A DNA stretch of 39,532 nt from Rhodospirillales bacterium (GTDB lineage: Bacteria > Pseudomonadota > Alphaproteobacteria > ATCC43930 > CGMCC-115725): NCBI GenBank assembly GCA_028291405.1, contig JAQGID010000335.1:1-39532 (forward strand), in the 5' to 3' direction. Shown here piece after piece: positions 23,945 through 33,339 of the stretch (position 1 is the first letter of the stretch; every line of letters begins with the position of its first letter). The translations under genes and the position numbers were made by a program. Under the pieces are notes generated by a model. That model had not been told where the DNA came from and did not search any database. It worked only from the letters and a program-made list of their open reading frames with translations.

Positions 23945-24811
23945 ATGTTCGAGGGCTTCGAGAGCAAGACGGTCACGACCTCGGGGGCGACCATCCGCGC
24001 CGTGATCGGCGGCAGCGGTCCGCCGCTGCTGCTCCTACACGGCTATCCGCAAACCCACGTGATGTGGCACAAGCTCGCGCCACGCCTCGCCGAGCGTTTC
24101 ACCGTCGTCGCCTCGGACCTCCGCGGCTACGGCGACTCGAGCAAGCCGCCCGGCGGCGAGAATCACGCGAACTACGCCAAGCGGGCGATGGCGCTCGATC
24201 AGGTCGAGCTCATGAATCAGCTCGGGTTTCCGCGCTTTCGGCTGGTCGGTCACGATCGCGGCGGGCGGGTCGCGCACCGGCTGGCGCTCGACCATCCCGA
24301 TGCCGTCAGCCACGTCGCCGTCCTCGACATCGCGCCGACCGCGACGATGTACGCCAAGACCGATCGCCGCTTCGCGACGGCCTATTTCCATTGGTTCTTC
24401 CTGATCCAGCCCTTCGACCTGCCGGAACGGCTGATCGGCGGCGACCCGGATTATTATCTGACCCGCAACTGGCGCAATCGCGAGCCCGGGATCTTCACCG
24501 ACGAGGCCGTCGCCGAGTACAAGCGCTGTTTTCGCGATCCCGCGACGATCCACGCGAGCTGCGAGGACTACCGCGCCGCCGCCGGGATCGATCTCGAGCA
24601 CGACGCCGCCGATGCCGACCGCCGCATCGCCTGCCCGTTCCTCGTGCTATGGGGCGAGCAGGGGATCATCGGCAAGCTCTTCGACCCGATCGCGTCATGG
24701 CAGGAGAAGGCTCTCGACGTCCAAGGACAGCCGATCCCATGCGGCCACTACCTCCCCGAGGAAGCGCCGGAGGCGACGCTGACGGCGCTGCTCGGCTTTC
24801 TTGGCAAGTGA
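23945..24811 (+). CDS. Alpha/beta hydrolase of the fluoroacetate/haloacetate dehalogenase type
   Basis: Would hydrolyse the carbon-halogen bond of haloacetates to give glycolate. In this 288-aa protein the nucleophile elbow GHDRGGR gives D104, with R105 and R108 as carboxylate-binding arginines. D128 (LDIAPT) is the acid and H268 (CGHYLPEEAPE) the base. H149-W150 (FHWFFL) and Y209 fit the halide pocket. D104, R105, R108, D128, H149 and W150 fall at the same numbers as in the characterised Burkholderia fluoroacetate dehalogenase. ATG 23945 has GAGGAG about 10 nt upstream; ATG 23927 is an alternative. Activity on fluoroacetate is inferred. Confidence 0.88.
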   Translation: MFEGFESKTVTTSGATIRAVIGGSGPPLLLLHGYPQTHVMWHKLAPRLAERFTVVASDLRGYGDSSKPPGGENHANYAKRAMALDQVELMNQLGFPRFRLVGHDRGGRVAHRLALDHPDAVSHVAVLDIAPTATMYAKTDRRFATAYFHWFFLIQPFDLPERLIGGDPDYYLTRNWRNREPGIFTDEAVAEYKRCFRDPATIHASCEDYRAAAGIDLEHDAADADRRIACPFLVLWGEQGIIGKLFDPIASWQEKALDVQGQPIPCGHYLPEEAPEATLTALLGFLGK

Positions 24812-24875
24812 TCGCGCACCTCGAACGTTCTTCTGAGGTAGACTGAATGTCCTCGGTCTAGCTTCGGAGCACGAT

Positions 24876-25580
24876 TTGCCAGCATTTCAGCCGCCCAGCC
24901 CCCTGTTTCCGAGCAAGCGAACGCGTCTGCGTCTGGGCGAGCATCTCCGCGCCTATTTCCTGGCGGGCGTGCTCGTCACCGGACCGGTGGCCCTGACCCT
25001 TTACCTGGCCTGGCTCTTCGTCGATTTCATCGACCATATCGTCAGCGGATTGATTCCCGACCGCTACAACCCGCTGACCTATCTGCCGGTGCACATTCCG
25101 GGGCTCGGGCTCGTCGTCGTCGTCATCGGGCTCACGCTGATCGGTGCGCTGACCGCCGGCTATGTCGGACGCCGCCTGTTGCGCGTCGGCGACACGATCC
25201 TCGCCCGTATGCCGCTGATCCGCGGCCTCTACGGCGCGATGAAGCAGATCTTCGAGACCGTGCTCTCGAAGAAGTCGAACACCTTCCGCGAGGTCGTCAT
25301 GATCGAGTGGCCGCGCCGCGATCTCTGGACCATCGGCTTCATCACCGGGACCAGCGACGGCGAGATCCGGGAGGTCGCCGGCGACGATGCCGTCAACGTC
25401 TACGTCCCGACGACGCCGAATCCGACCTCGGGCTATCTCGTCCACCTGCCGCGCCGCGACGTCGTGCTGCTCTCGATGACCGTCGAGGAGGGCATCAAAT
25501 TCGTCATCTCCGGCGGCATCGTCGCCCCGCCGACCCGCAAGTTGCCGATAGCGACGAGCACGATCGAAACCGCGCAGTAG
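24876..25580 (+). CDS. DUF502 membrane protein
   Basis: The 234-aa protein has two membrane segments near residues 27-50 and 74-98, with YFLAGVLVTGPVALTLYLAW and GLVVVVIGLTLIGALTAGYVG. The DUF502 core follows: RMPLIRGLYGAMKQIFETV, FREVVMIEWPRRDLWTIGFITG, and VYVPTTPNPTSGYLV. The family has no established function in bacteria. The start is TTG 24876; no better codon is in place. It converges on recG, next to which it is often found in alphaproteobacteria. Gap to recG is 82 bp without a clear terminator. Confidence 0.9.
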   Translation: MPAFQPPSPLFPSKRTRLRLGEHLRAYFLAGVLVTGPVALTLYLAWLFVDFIDHIVSGLIPDRYNPLTYLPVHIPGLGLVVVVIGLTLIGALTAGYVGRRLLRVGDTILARMPLIRGLYGAMKQIFETVLSKKSNTFREVVMIEWPRRDLWTIGFITGTSDGEIREVAGDDAVNVYVPTTPNPTSGYLVHLPRRDVVLLSMTVEEGIKFVISGGIVAPPTRKLPIATSTIETAQ

Positions 25581-25662
25581 CTCACGCGACTGCTCCCAGT
25601 TCGTCGTCATGCCGGCGCGCACGCCGAGATAACAGGCGAGGGACGCGCCTCACCCCATGCCA

Positions 25663-27777
25663 CTAACCCGACCGTAGATACCGCACCGCCGCGTCGCGCT
25701 GGAAGAGATAGAGCAGTACCCGCAGTGCCTTGCCGCGCGGCGACTGCAGCTCGGGGTCGCGGCTCAGGATCAGCCGGGCGTCGTCGCGCGCGATCTGCAG
25801 CAGCTCGGCGTGCGCCGCGAGATCGGCGAGGCGCAGCTCGGGCATGCCGCTCTGGCGCGTGCCGAGAACCTCGCCGGCGCCGCGGAGACGGAGATCCTCC
25901 TCGGCGATGCGGAACCCGTCCTCGCTCTCGCGCATGATCGTCAGCCGCGCCGTCGCGGTCTCGCCGAGCGGCGGCGCGTAAAGCAGGAGACAGCTCGACG
26001 GGCGCTCGCCGCGTCCGACCCGGCCGCGCAGCTGATGCAGCTGCGCCAAGCCGAAGCGCTCGGCATGCTCGATCACCATGACCGTCGCCGCCGGCACGTC
26101 GACACCGACCTCGACGACCGTCGTCGCCACCAGCAGATCGAGCCCGCCGTTCGCAAACGCGGCCATGACGCGGTCCTTCTCGGGGCCCTTCATGCGGCCG
26201 TGGACGAGCCCGACGCGGCTGCCGAACACCTCCTTGAGCTGGGCATAGCGCGCCTCGGCGTCGGCGAGATCGAATTTTTCCGATTCTTCGACCAGCGGGC
26301 AGATCCAATAGACCTTGGCGCCGCCGTCGAGCGCCCGGCGGATCGCTGCAACGACCTCCTCGAGCCGGGCGATCGGAATGCTACGCGTCACGATGGGGAG
26401 CCGACCGACCGGCTTCTCGCGCAGGACCGAAGCATCGAGATCACCATAATTGGTCAGCATCAGCGTGCGCGGGATCGGCGTCGCCGTCATCACCAGGATG
26501 TCGACCGCCTTGCCCTTGGCGCTCATCGCCATGCGCTGCTCGACGCCGAACCGGTGCTGCTCGTCGATGACGGCGAGGCCGAGATCGGCGAAGGCGACGT
26601 CTTCCTGGAGCAGCGCATGCGTGCCGATGACGATCGTGGCCTCGCCGCTCGCCAGCTTGCGTAGGATCTCGGCGCGGGAGCGCCCTTTCTCGCGGCCGGT
26701 CAGCACCAGCACCTCGACGCCGGCCGGCGCCGCCAGCCGGGCGATGGTCGCGGCATGCTGGCGGCACAGGATCTCGGTCGGCGCCAGCAGCGCCGCCTGC
26801 GCGCCGCACTCGACGGCGGCAAGCATCGCCAGAAGCGCCACCACCGTCTTGCCCGAACCGACGTCGCCCTGCAGAAGCCGGAGCATGCGTTGCGGCGACG
26901 CCATATCGCCCTCGATTTCGGCGAGCGCCTGGAGCTGGGATCCGGTCAGGCGGAAGGGCAAGGCATCCTCAACGCGGCGGCGCAACCGCTTGTCGCCGAT
27001 CAGCGCGCGTCCGGGCAGCCGCCGCGTATTGGCGCGGACGAGCGCGATCGCCAGCTGGTTGGCGAGAAGCTCGTCATAGGCGAGGCGTAGACGGAATGTC
27101 GTGTCGAGCGCGAGATCCGCCTCGCTCTCCGGCGCGTGGATGCGGCGCAACGCCTCGTGCCAGGCGACCCATCCCTCGCGCTTCTGCAGCCCGGCATCGA
27201 GCCATTCCGGCAGCGCGCGGATGCGGCTGAGCGCGGCGGCGATTGCCTTCTGCATGACTCGGGGGGTCACCCCCGCCGTCAGCCCGTAGACCGGCTCGAT
27301 CGCCTTCAACTGACCGGCTTCCTCGGGTGCGACGATGTAATCCGGATGGCTGATCTGGATCTCGTTGTTGAAATGCTCGATCCGGCCACTGACCAGGCGC
27401 TCGGCGCCAACCGGCAGCAGCTTGGTCAGGAAGTCGCCCTTGGCGTGGAAATAGACGAGATGCATGAAGCCGGTCTCGTCGGAGCAGCGCACCCGGGTCG
27501 GCCGATTGCCCTGACCCGCCAGATGCGCGTCGACCCGCACCCGCAGCGTCGCGATCACTCCGGCCGGCGCCTCGCGTATCTTCGGCATGAAGCTGCGGTC
27601 GACCAGCCCGTTCGGCAGATGCCACAGCAGGTCGACGATCGCCGGCCCGACCAACCGCTCGATGAGGACGCCGAGCCGCGGCCCGACGCCCGGGAGCGAG
27701 GTGACCGGCGCGAAAAGCGGAAACAGAACCTCGGGGCGCAAGCACTCGGCTTTCGGGATGGGCGGAAGCGCTAGCAT
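25663..27777 (-). CDS. recG: ATP-dependent DNA helicase RecG
   Basis: Remodels stalled replication forks and Holliday junctions. The 704-aa protein has the N-terminal wedge domain (HLPNGLVDRS, ISHPDYIVAPEEAG). Helicase domain 1 has Walker A GDVGSGKT and the DEAD-type box VIDEQHRFGV. TATPIPRTL follows, and domain 2 has VEVGVDVPAATVMVIEHAERFGLAQLHQLRGRVGR. The C-terminal TRG region (RLRGAGEVLGTRQSGMPE) is present. Length is normal. It is divergent from sdhE-mfd and has no neighbour on its own strand. Confidence 0.97.
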   Translation of the reverse strand: MLALPPIPKAECLRPEVLFPLFAPVTSLPGVGPRLGVLIERLVGPAIVDLLWHLPNGLVDRSFMPKIREAPAGVIATLRVRVDAHLAGQGNRPTRVRCSDETGFMHLVYFHAKGDFLTKLLPVGAERLVSGRIEHFNNEIQISHPDYIVAPEEAGQLKAIEPVYGLTAGVTPRVMQKAIAAALSRIRALPEWLDAGLQKREGWVAWHEALRRIHAPESEADLALDTTFRLRLAYDELLANQLAIALVRANTRRLPGRALIGDKRLRRRVEDALPFRLTGSQLQALAEIEGDMASPQRMLRLLQGDVGSGKTVVALLAMLAAVECGAQAALLAPTEILCRQHAATIARLAAPAGVEVLVLTGREKGRSRAEILRKLASGEATIVIGTHALLQEDVAFADLGLAVIDEQHRFGVEQRMAMSAKGKAVDILVMTATPIPRTLMLTNYGDLDASVLREKPVGRLPIVTRSIPIARLEEVVAAIRRALDGGAKVYWICPLVEESEKFDLADAEARYAQLKEVFGSRVGLVHGRMKGPEKDRVMAAFANGGLDLLVATTVVEVGVDVPAATVMVIEHAERFGLAQLHQLRGRVGRGERPSSCLLLYAPPLGETATARLTIMRESEDGFRIAEEDLRLRGAGEVLGTRQSGMPELRLADLAAHAELLQIARDDARLILSRDPELQSPRGKALRVLLYLFQRDAAVRYLRSG

Positions 27778-27847
27778 GCGGAAAAACGCGTCGGGGTAAA
27801 GCTATTCGAGGAACATTCGGTCTTCAAACAACAAGCCGAGCCGCTCC

Positions 27848-27879
27848 TTGACAAAGTTCATTACGGACATCAAATGTCC
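27848..27879 (+). promoter_or_regulatory. Candidate promoter with overlapping operator, recG-sdhE interval
   Basis: TTGACA (27848-27853, 6 of 6) and TCAAAT (27870-27875, 4 of 6) are 16 bp apart. GGACAT-CAA-ATGTCC (27865-27879) is a perfect 6-bp inverted repeat that spans the -10 box, where a bound repressor would block polymerase. The sdhE ATG is about 235 bp downstream. The rest of the 334-bp interval 27778-28111 holds one further hairpin (27971-27999) and no credible gene. Confidence 0.4.
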
Positions 27880-27970
27880 ATTAAGTTCGCACAGAGGAGT
27901 CGCATCGTGGGCGGTTCGGGAAAATTCGGGCACCAGCGCACATCACGTCGACGAAGCCGAGACCCGACAT

Positions 27971-27999
27971 CACCTGCATTTCGCGTGAAATTTCAGGTG
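27971..27999 (+). promoter_or_regulatory. Imperfect 29-bp inverted repeat in the sdhE leader
   Basis: CACCTG-c-ATTTC (27971-27982) faces GAAAT-tt-CAGGTG (27987-27999) around GCGT. The 6-bp and 5-bp arms match exactly and are separated by a small internal loop. It may be a leader RNA hairpin or a second operator. Confidence 0.35.
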
Positions 28000-28111
28000 T
28001 CGGCGCACGTCCACTCCGGCATCCCTACCTGTGGCAATCCCCCCGAATGGGTGACGTCGCCGCGCGATCGGCTTATATCTCCTCGACACATCAGCCAGAG
28101 GCCAATTTTCG

Positions 28112-28384
28112 ATGATCGGCGTCGACGACACCCGCCGCAAGCGCCTGCTCTTCCGCAGCTGGCATCGCGGGACCAAGGAAACCGATCTGCTGCTGGGCTC
28201 GTTTGCCGAGCGGTATATCGCCGATTTCAGCAAGGACCAGCTGGATCACTATGAGGCGCTGCTCGAAAACGAGGACGGCGATCTCTACGATTGGATCACC
28301 GGTCGTGCCGCGGTTCCGGTCGAGTGCGACGGCGAGATGATGCGGCTGCTCCGTGCCTTCAAATTCACGGCAAGACCTGCTTGA
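28112..28384 (+). CDS. sdhE: Succinate dehydrogenase assembly factor SdhE
   Basis: Promotes covalent attachment of FAD to the SdhA flavoprotein. The 90-aa protein carries RRKRLLFRSWHRGTKETDLLLG, with the functional RGxxE motif at residues 19-23, and the short helical remainder typical of the family (FAERYIADFS, EALLENEDGDLYDWI). ATG 28112 follows a weak ribosome-binding site. Its stop TGA overlaps the mfd start as TTGA. The sdhE-mfd pairing is common in alphaproteobacteria although the functions are unrelated. Confidence 0.95.
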   Translation: MIGVDDTRRKRLLFRSWHRGTKETDLLLGSFAERYIADFSKDQLDHYEALLENEDGDLYDWITGRAAVPVECDGEMMRLLRAFKFTARPA

Positions 28385-31300
28385 GCGCGCTCGACGATTC
28401 ATTGTCCGCGATCGATCCGCCGTTGCCCGTCCTGGCGCCGCGGCAGCGCCTCACGATCAGCGGTGCTCCGGAAGGCCATGACGCCTTCGTCCTCGGCCGG
28501 CTCGCCTCGCGCTCGGGCGAGGTTTTGCATGTTTGCCGCGACGACGGACGCATGGCGCGGCTCGCGTCGGCGCTCGAGTTCTTTTATCCCGGCCTAGAGA
28601 TCCTGACGCTTCCCGCCTGGGATTGCCTGCCTTACGACCGCGTCTCGCCCAATACCGAGATCGTCAGCCGGCGCGTCGACACCTTGACGCGGCTCGCCGA
28701 TGCCGATGAGCCGAGCGCCGGCCGCATCGTCCTGACGACGGTGAACGCTCTGCTCCAGCGCGTGCCGCCGCGCGAGGTGTTTCGCGACCGCAGTCTGCGT
28801 CTCGATCCCGGCAACAGCATGCCGCTCGAGCGCCTCGTCGCGTTCTTCTCGCACAACGGCTACCAACGTACCGACACGGTGCGCGAGGCCGGCGAGTTCG
28901 CGGTGCGCGGCGGCATCGTCGATCTCTTCCCATCCGGGCAGGGCAGCCCATTGCGGCTCGATTTCTTCGGCGACACGCTCGAAGGCATCCGCAGCTTCGA
29001 CCCGCTGACGCAGCGTTCGACCGGCACGGTCGCCGCGGTCGATCTGAAGCCGATGAGCGAGGTGCTCCTCGACGACGATACACGGGAGCGCTTCCGGACG
29101 CGCTATCGCGAGCAATTCGGCACCGTTGCCGACGACGACCCGCTCTACGAATCGCTGAGCGCCGGGCGCCGCTACATCGGGATGGAGCACTGGCTGCCGC
29201 TCTACTACCAGTCGCTCGAGACGGTGTTCGACTACCTGCCCGGCGCGGCAGTCACGCTCGACTACCAGGCGGAGGACGTGCGCGATACCCGTCTGGCGAC
29301 GATCGCCGATTTCTATGCGGCGCGAAAGAATATGCCCTTGGCGGCGCGCGGCATCGCGCCGGTGTACCGGCCGGTCCGACCGAAGCAGCTCTACCTCGAC
29401 GACAAGGAATGGGACGCCGCCCTGGCGTCGCGCGCCGTCGCCCAATTGACGCCCTTCGTCGCCCCTGAGGGGAGCGCCGCCACCTTCGACGCCGCGGCAC
29501 GGCCCGGTCCGAGCTTCGCCGAGGCGCGCGCCGATCCCAAGGTCAATGTCTTCGACGCCTTGCGCGAGACAATCGCGGCAGAGCAGAAGGCCGAGAACCG
29601 CGTCATCGTCGCCGCGTTCAGCGCCGGCTCGGCCGACCGCCTCAAGACGGTGCTTCGCGACCACGGCGCCGCCGACGTCGAACTCGCCGCCAGCTGGGGC
29701 GATCTCGCGACGCTGGCGCCGCGCACCGTCGGCCTCGTCGTGCTCGGGCTCGAGCGCGGCTACAGGGTCGATGATCTCGTCCTGATCAGCGAGCAGGACA
29801 TCCTCGGCGATCGGCTGGCGCGGCCGCCCCGGCGCCGGCAGAATTTCGACAAATTCATCGCCGAGGTCTCGAACCTCAGCCCGGGCGACCTCGTGGTCCA
29901 CGCCGATCACGGCATCGGCCGCTACGACGGGCTGGTGACGCTCGAGGTCGACAGGGCGGCGCATGATTGCCTGCGGGTGATCTACGCCGGCGACGACAAG
30001 CTCTTCGTGCCCGTCGAGAACATCGAGGTGCTGTCGCGCTTCGGCTCCGAGGAGACGAGCGTCCAGCTCGACAAGCTCGGCGGCGTCGCATGGCAGTCGC
30101 GCAAGGCGCGCGTCAAGCAGCGCATCCGCGAGATCGCGCAGGACCTCATCGCCGTCGCCGCCGAGCGTCAGCTGCGCCAGGGCGAGGCCCTGCCGGCGCC
30201 CGAAGGCCTCTACGAGGAGTTCGCGACCCGCTTCCCCTATCCCGAGACCGAGGATCAGCTCCGCGCCATTGAGGAGAGCCTGACCGACCTTGCCTCGGGC
30301 AAGCCGATGGACCGGTTGATCTGCGGCGACGTCGGCTTCGGCAAGACCGAGGTCGCGCTGCGCGCCGCTTTCGTCGCCGCTCTTTCTGGCATGCAGGTCG
30401 CGGTCGTCGTGCCGACGACGCTGCTGGCGCGCCAACATGCGCGGACCTTCACCCAGCGCTTTGCCGGGCTGCCGGTGCGGATCGGCCAACTGTCCCGCCT
30501 CGTCTCGGCGAAGGACGCCGCCGACGTCAGGCGGGACCTCGCCGATGGCCGCATCGACATCGTCGTCGGGACCCACGCGATCCTCGGCAAAGGCGTCCAC
30601 TTCAAGCATCTCGGCCTGCTGGTGATCGACGAGGAGCAGCATTTCGGCGTCAAGCAGAAGGAGAGGCTCAAGCGGCTCAAGAGCAACGTCCATGTGCTGA
30701 CGCTGACCGCAACGCCGATCCCGCGCACCCTGCAGCTCGCGCTGTCCGGCGTTCGCGAGATGAGCATCATCGCGACGCCCCCGGTCGACCGCCTCGCCGT
30801 CCGCACCTTCGTCATGCCCTATGACGGCGTCGTCATTCGCGAGGCCATCATGCGCGAGCATCACCGCGGCGGGCAGAGCTTCTACGTCGTACCGCGGATC
30901 AGCGACATCGCCGAGGTGCGGGACCTGCTGACGCAGATCGTCCCGGAAATTCGCATCGGGGTGGCGCATGGCCAAATGGCGGCGACCGAGCTCGAATCCG
31001 TCATGAACGAGTTCGACGCCGGAAGTTTCGAAATTCTGCTGTCCACCAACATCATCGAGTCCGGCCTCGACATCCCGGCGGCCAATACGATGATCATCCA
31101 TCGCGCCGACATGTTCGGCCTGGCGCAGCTCTATCAGCTGCGCGGCCGCGTCGGGCGCGGCAAGACCCGCGCCTATGCCTATCTGACCCTCCCTACCGGC
31201 AAGACGCTGTCGGCGACGGCGCAACGCCGCCTCGAGGTCATGCAGACGCTCGACACGCTGGGCGCCGGATTCACGCTCGCCAGCCACGACCTCGACATCC

Positions 31301-31956
31301 GCGGCGCCGGCAATCTGCTCGGCGAGGAGCAGTCCGGCCACGTCCGAGAGGTCGGGATCGAGCTCTACCAGCACCTCCTCGAGGAGGCCGTGGCGGCGGC
31401 GCGCAGCACTGGCGACGGGGCCGGCGAGGCCGCCGAGGATTGGACGCCGCAGATCGCCGTCGGCACCGCCGTCCTCATCCCGGAATCCTACGTCGCCGAC
31501 CTCGGCATCCGCCTCGGTCTCTATCGGCGCATCGCGACGCTGCTCGACCGCCGCGAGATCGACGGCTTCGCCGCCGAGCTCGTCGACCGCTTCGGGCCGC
31601 TGCCGCCGGAGGTCGAGAACCTGCTGGAGATCATCGCCATCAAGCGCCTGTGCCGCGACGCCGGCATCGAGAAGGTAGAGGCCGGGCCGAAGGGCGCCGT
31701 CCTGACCTTCCGCAACAACAGCTTCGCGAACCCGGCGGGGCTGCTCGATTTCATCCGCCAGCAGGTCGGCACCGCCAAGCTTCGCAGCGACCACAAGCTG
31801 GTCGTCATACGCGGCTGGGAGGACGCCAAGGGTCGCGTCGCCGGCGTCAACCGGCTGCTCCAGGCGCTGGCGAAGAGCGCCGCGTCCGGCGCCGGCGAGG
31901 CGGGGCTGCCGCCACCGAGCAGCGAGCTCGTCAAGCGACCGGGAAAGACGCGGTAG
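28381..31956 (+). CDS. mfd: Transcription-repair coupling factor Mfd
   Basis: Removes RNA polymerase stalled at DNA lesions and recruits UvrA. The 1191-aa protein has the UvrB-like N-terminal domains (LPAWDCLPYDRVSPN), the RNA polymerase-interacting CarD-like domain from about residue 499 (LSPGDLVVHADHGIGRYDG), and the relay region RKARVKQRIREIA. The RecG-like motor has Walker A GDVGFGKT (about 648-655) and DEEQHFG (about 750). A TRG/D7 C-terminus contains GAGNLLGEEQSGHVREVG. The likely start TTG 28381 overlaps the sdhE stop (TTGA); TTG 28402 is a possible second choice. Ends directly against the next, opposite gene. Confidence 0.96.
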   Translation: MSALDDSLSAIDPPLPVLAPRQRLTISGAPEGHDAFVLGRLASRSGEVLHVCRDDGRMARLASALEFFYPGLEILTLPAWDCLPYDRVSPNTEIVSRRVDTLTRLADADEPSAGRIVLTTVNALLQRVPPREVFRDRSLRLDPGNSMPLERLVAFFSHNGYQRTDTVREAGEFAVRGGIVDLFPSGQGSPLRLDFFGDTLEGIRSFDPLTQRSTGTVAAVDLKPMSEVLLDDDTRERFRTRYREQFGTVADDDPLYESLSAGRRYIGMEHWLPLYYQSLETVFDYLPGAAVTLDYQAEDVRDTRLATIADFYAARKNMPLAARGIAPVYRPVRPKQLYLDDKEWDAALASRAVAQLTPFVAPEGSAATFDAAARPGPSFAEARADPKVNVFDALRETIAAEQKAENRVIVAAFSAGSADRLKTVLRDHGAADVELAASWGDLATLAPRTVGLVVLGLERGYRVDDLVLISEQDILGDRLARPPRRRQNFDKFIAEVSNLSPGDLVVHADHGIGRYDGLVTLEVDRAAHDCLRVIYAGDDKLFVPVENIEVLSRFGSEETSVQLDKLGGVAWQSRKARVKQRIREIAQDLIAVAAERQLRQGEALPAPEGLYEEFATRFPYPETEDQLRAIEESLTDLASGKPMDRLICGDVGFGKTEVALRAAFVAALSGMQVAVVVPTTLLARQHARTFTQRFAGLPVRIGQLSRLVSAKDAADVRRDLADGRIDIVVGTHAILGKGVHFKHLGLLVIDEEQHFGVKQKERLKRLKSNVHVLTLTATPIPRTLQLALSGVREMSIIATPPVDRLAVRTFVMPYDGVVIREAIMREHHRGGQSFYVVPRISDIAEVRDLLTQIVPEIRIGVAHGQMAATELESVMNEFDAGSFEILLSTNIIESGLDIPAANTMIIHRADMFGLAQLYQLRGRVGRGKTRAYAYLTLPTGKTLSATAQRRLEVMQTLDTLGAGFTLASHDLDIRGAGNLLGEEQSGHVREVGIELYQHLLEEAVAAARSTGDGAGEAAEDWTPQIAVGTAVLIPESYVADLGIRLGLYRRIATLLDRREIDGFAAELVDRFGPLPPEVENLLEIIAIKRLCRDAGIEKVEAGPKGAVLTFRNNSFANPAGLLDFIRQQVGTAKLRSDHKLVVIRGWEDAKGRVAGVNRLLQALAKSAASGAGEAGLPPPSSELVKRPGKTR

Positions 31957-33339
31957 TCAGGGGGGCAGGGGCTTCAGCTCGCCGAGAATCGTCGGGATCA
32001 GCTCCGAGACCGTCGGGTGGATGTGCATCGCACGCTGCAGCGTCGTGTAGGGCGCCTTCGCGTACATGACGTCGAGAATGCAGTGTATCGCCTCGTCGCC
32101 GCCCGTCCCGAGGATGGCCGCGCCGAGGATCGCCTTGCTGTCGGCGTCGACATGGATCCTCATGAAGCCCTGCGTCTCGCCCTTCTCGATGGCGCGGCCG
32201 ACGCGCGTCATCGGGCGCATGCCGACGAGGGCGTTCTTGCCCGACGCCCGAACTGCCGCCTCGGTCATGCCGGCGCGACCGAGCGGCGGATCGACGTAGA
32301 GGGCATAGGCCTCGATGCGGTCGCTGACACGGCGCGGATCGTTGTCGAGCAGATTGGCCGCGACGATCTCGAAATCGTTGTAGGCGGTATGGGTGAAGGC
32401 GCCTTTGCCGTTGCAGTCGCCCAGTGCCCAGATCCCGGGAACGTTCGTGCGCAGCTGATCGTCGACGACGATATAGCCGCGCTCGTCCGTCGCGACGCCG
32501 GCGGCATCGAGACCGAGGTCGTCGGTGTTCGGGCGCCGGCCGACGGCGAGCAGGACATGCGAGCCGACGACCTCCGGATCACCGGATTTGCAGTTCACGC
32601 CGACGCCGATCTCGTCGCCTCGCTTGGCGAAGCTGATGCATTCGGCATCGAGCCGAATGGCGATGCTCTCGCGTTCGAGGATCTCCTTGATGGCGGCGGA
32701 GACGTCCGCATCCTCGCGGTGGATCAGCCGCGACGTCATCTCGACGACCGTGACCGCGCTGCCGAACCGCCGGTACATCTGCGCGAACTCAAGGCCGATA
32801 TAGCTGCCGCCGACGATCACGAGATGCCGTGGCAGGGTGTCGAGCTCCAGGATCGTCGTGTTGGTGAAGCAGCGGACTTCATGGATGCCGGGCATCTCCG
32901 GCACTACCGCGCGACCGCCGACATTGAGGAAGATTCGCTCGGCGGTAAGCAGCTCGTCGCCGACCCGAACCTCGTGCGGCGCCACGAAGCGGGCATGGCC
33001 TTCGAAAACGGTGCAGTTGCGCATGGTCTTCAGCCAGGTCTCGAGGCCTTTGCGCGACGCGCCGGAAACGGCGTCCTTGCGCGCATTCACCGCCTTCATG
33101 TCGACCCCGACGGCGCCGCCGATCGTCACGCCGAAATCGCCGGCGCGGCGCGCCATATGGGCGGCATAGGCGCTGGCGATGAGGGTCTTGGTCGGGATGC
33201 AGCCGGTATTGACGCAGGTGCCGCCGAACAGCTTGCGCTCGATGATCGCGACGGACATTCCCGCCGCCGTCAGCCGCCCGGCGAGCGACGGCCCGGCCTG
33301 GCCGGCACCGATGATGATGGCGTCGAACTGCCGCGCCAT
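31957..33339 (-). CDS. FAD-dependent pyridine nucleotide-disulfide oxidoreductase (MerA/RclA-like)
   Basis: The 460-aa protein has the N-terminal FAD motif IIIGAGQAGPSLA, the redox-active disulfide GGTCVNTGCIPTK (C42, C47), the NAD(P) motif IVGGSYIGLEFAQ, the second FAD motif GIWALGDC, and the dimerisation-domain end HIHPTVSELIPTIL. It lacks the C-terminal Cys pair and N-terminal HMA domain of true MerA, so mercury reduction is unlikely. A role in reactive-chlorine or disulfide stress like RclA is possible. The ATG overlaps the stop of the DUF4126 gene (TGATG), so the two are coupled. The stop lies directly against the mfd stop. Confidence 0.9.
   Translation of the reverse strand: MARQFDAIIIGAGQAGPSLAGRLTAAGMSVAIIERKLFGGTCVNTGCIPTKTLIASAYAAHMARRAGDFGVTIGGAVGVDMKAVNARKDAVSGASRKGLETWLKTMRNCTVFEGHARFVAPHEVRVGDELLTAERIFLNVGGRAVVPEMPGIHEVRCFTNTTILELDTLPRHLVIVGGSYIGLEFAQMYRRFGSAVTVVEMTSRLIHREDADVSAAIKEILERESIAIRLDAECISFAKRGDEIGVGVNCKSGDPEVVGSHVLLAVGRRPNTDDLGLDAAGVATDERGYIVVDDQLRTNVPGIWALGDCNGKGAFTHTAYNDFEIVAANLLDNDPRRVSDRIEAYALYVDPPLGRAGMTEAAVRASGKNALVGMRPMTRVGRAIEKGETQGFMRIHVDADSKAILGAAILGTGGDEAIHCILDVMYAKAPYTTLQRAMHIHPTVSELIPTILGELKPLPP

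Noticed and set aside
27874-28254. ORF MSIKFAQRSRIVGG... (or GTG 27907 with GAGGAG) in the recG-sdhE gap
   Set aside because: It runs out of frame into sdhE and becomes Arg/Pro-rich there; no family resemblance. The GAGGAG is noted but not enough.
28594-31794. 1066-codon open frame opposite mfd
   Set aside because: Shadow frame from GC-biased third positions; the protein is Arg/Asp/Ala-rich without any family motif, while the plus strand encodes a full Mfd.
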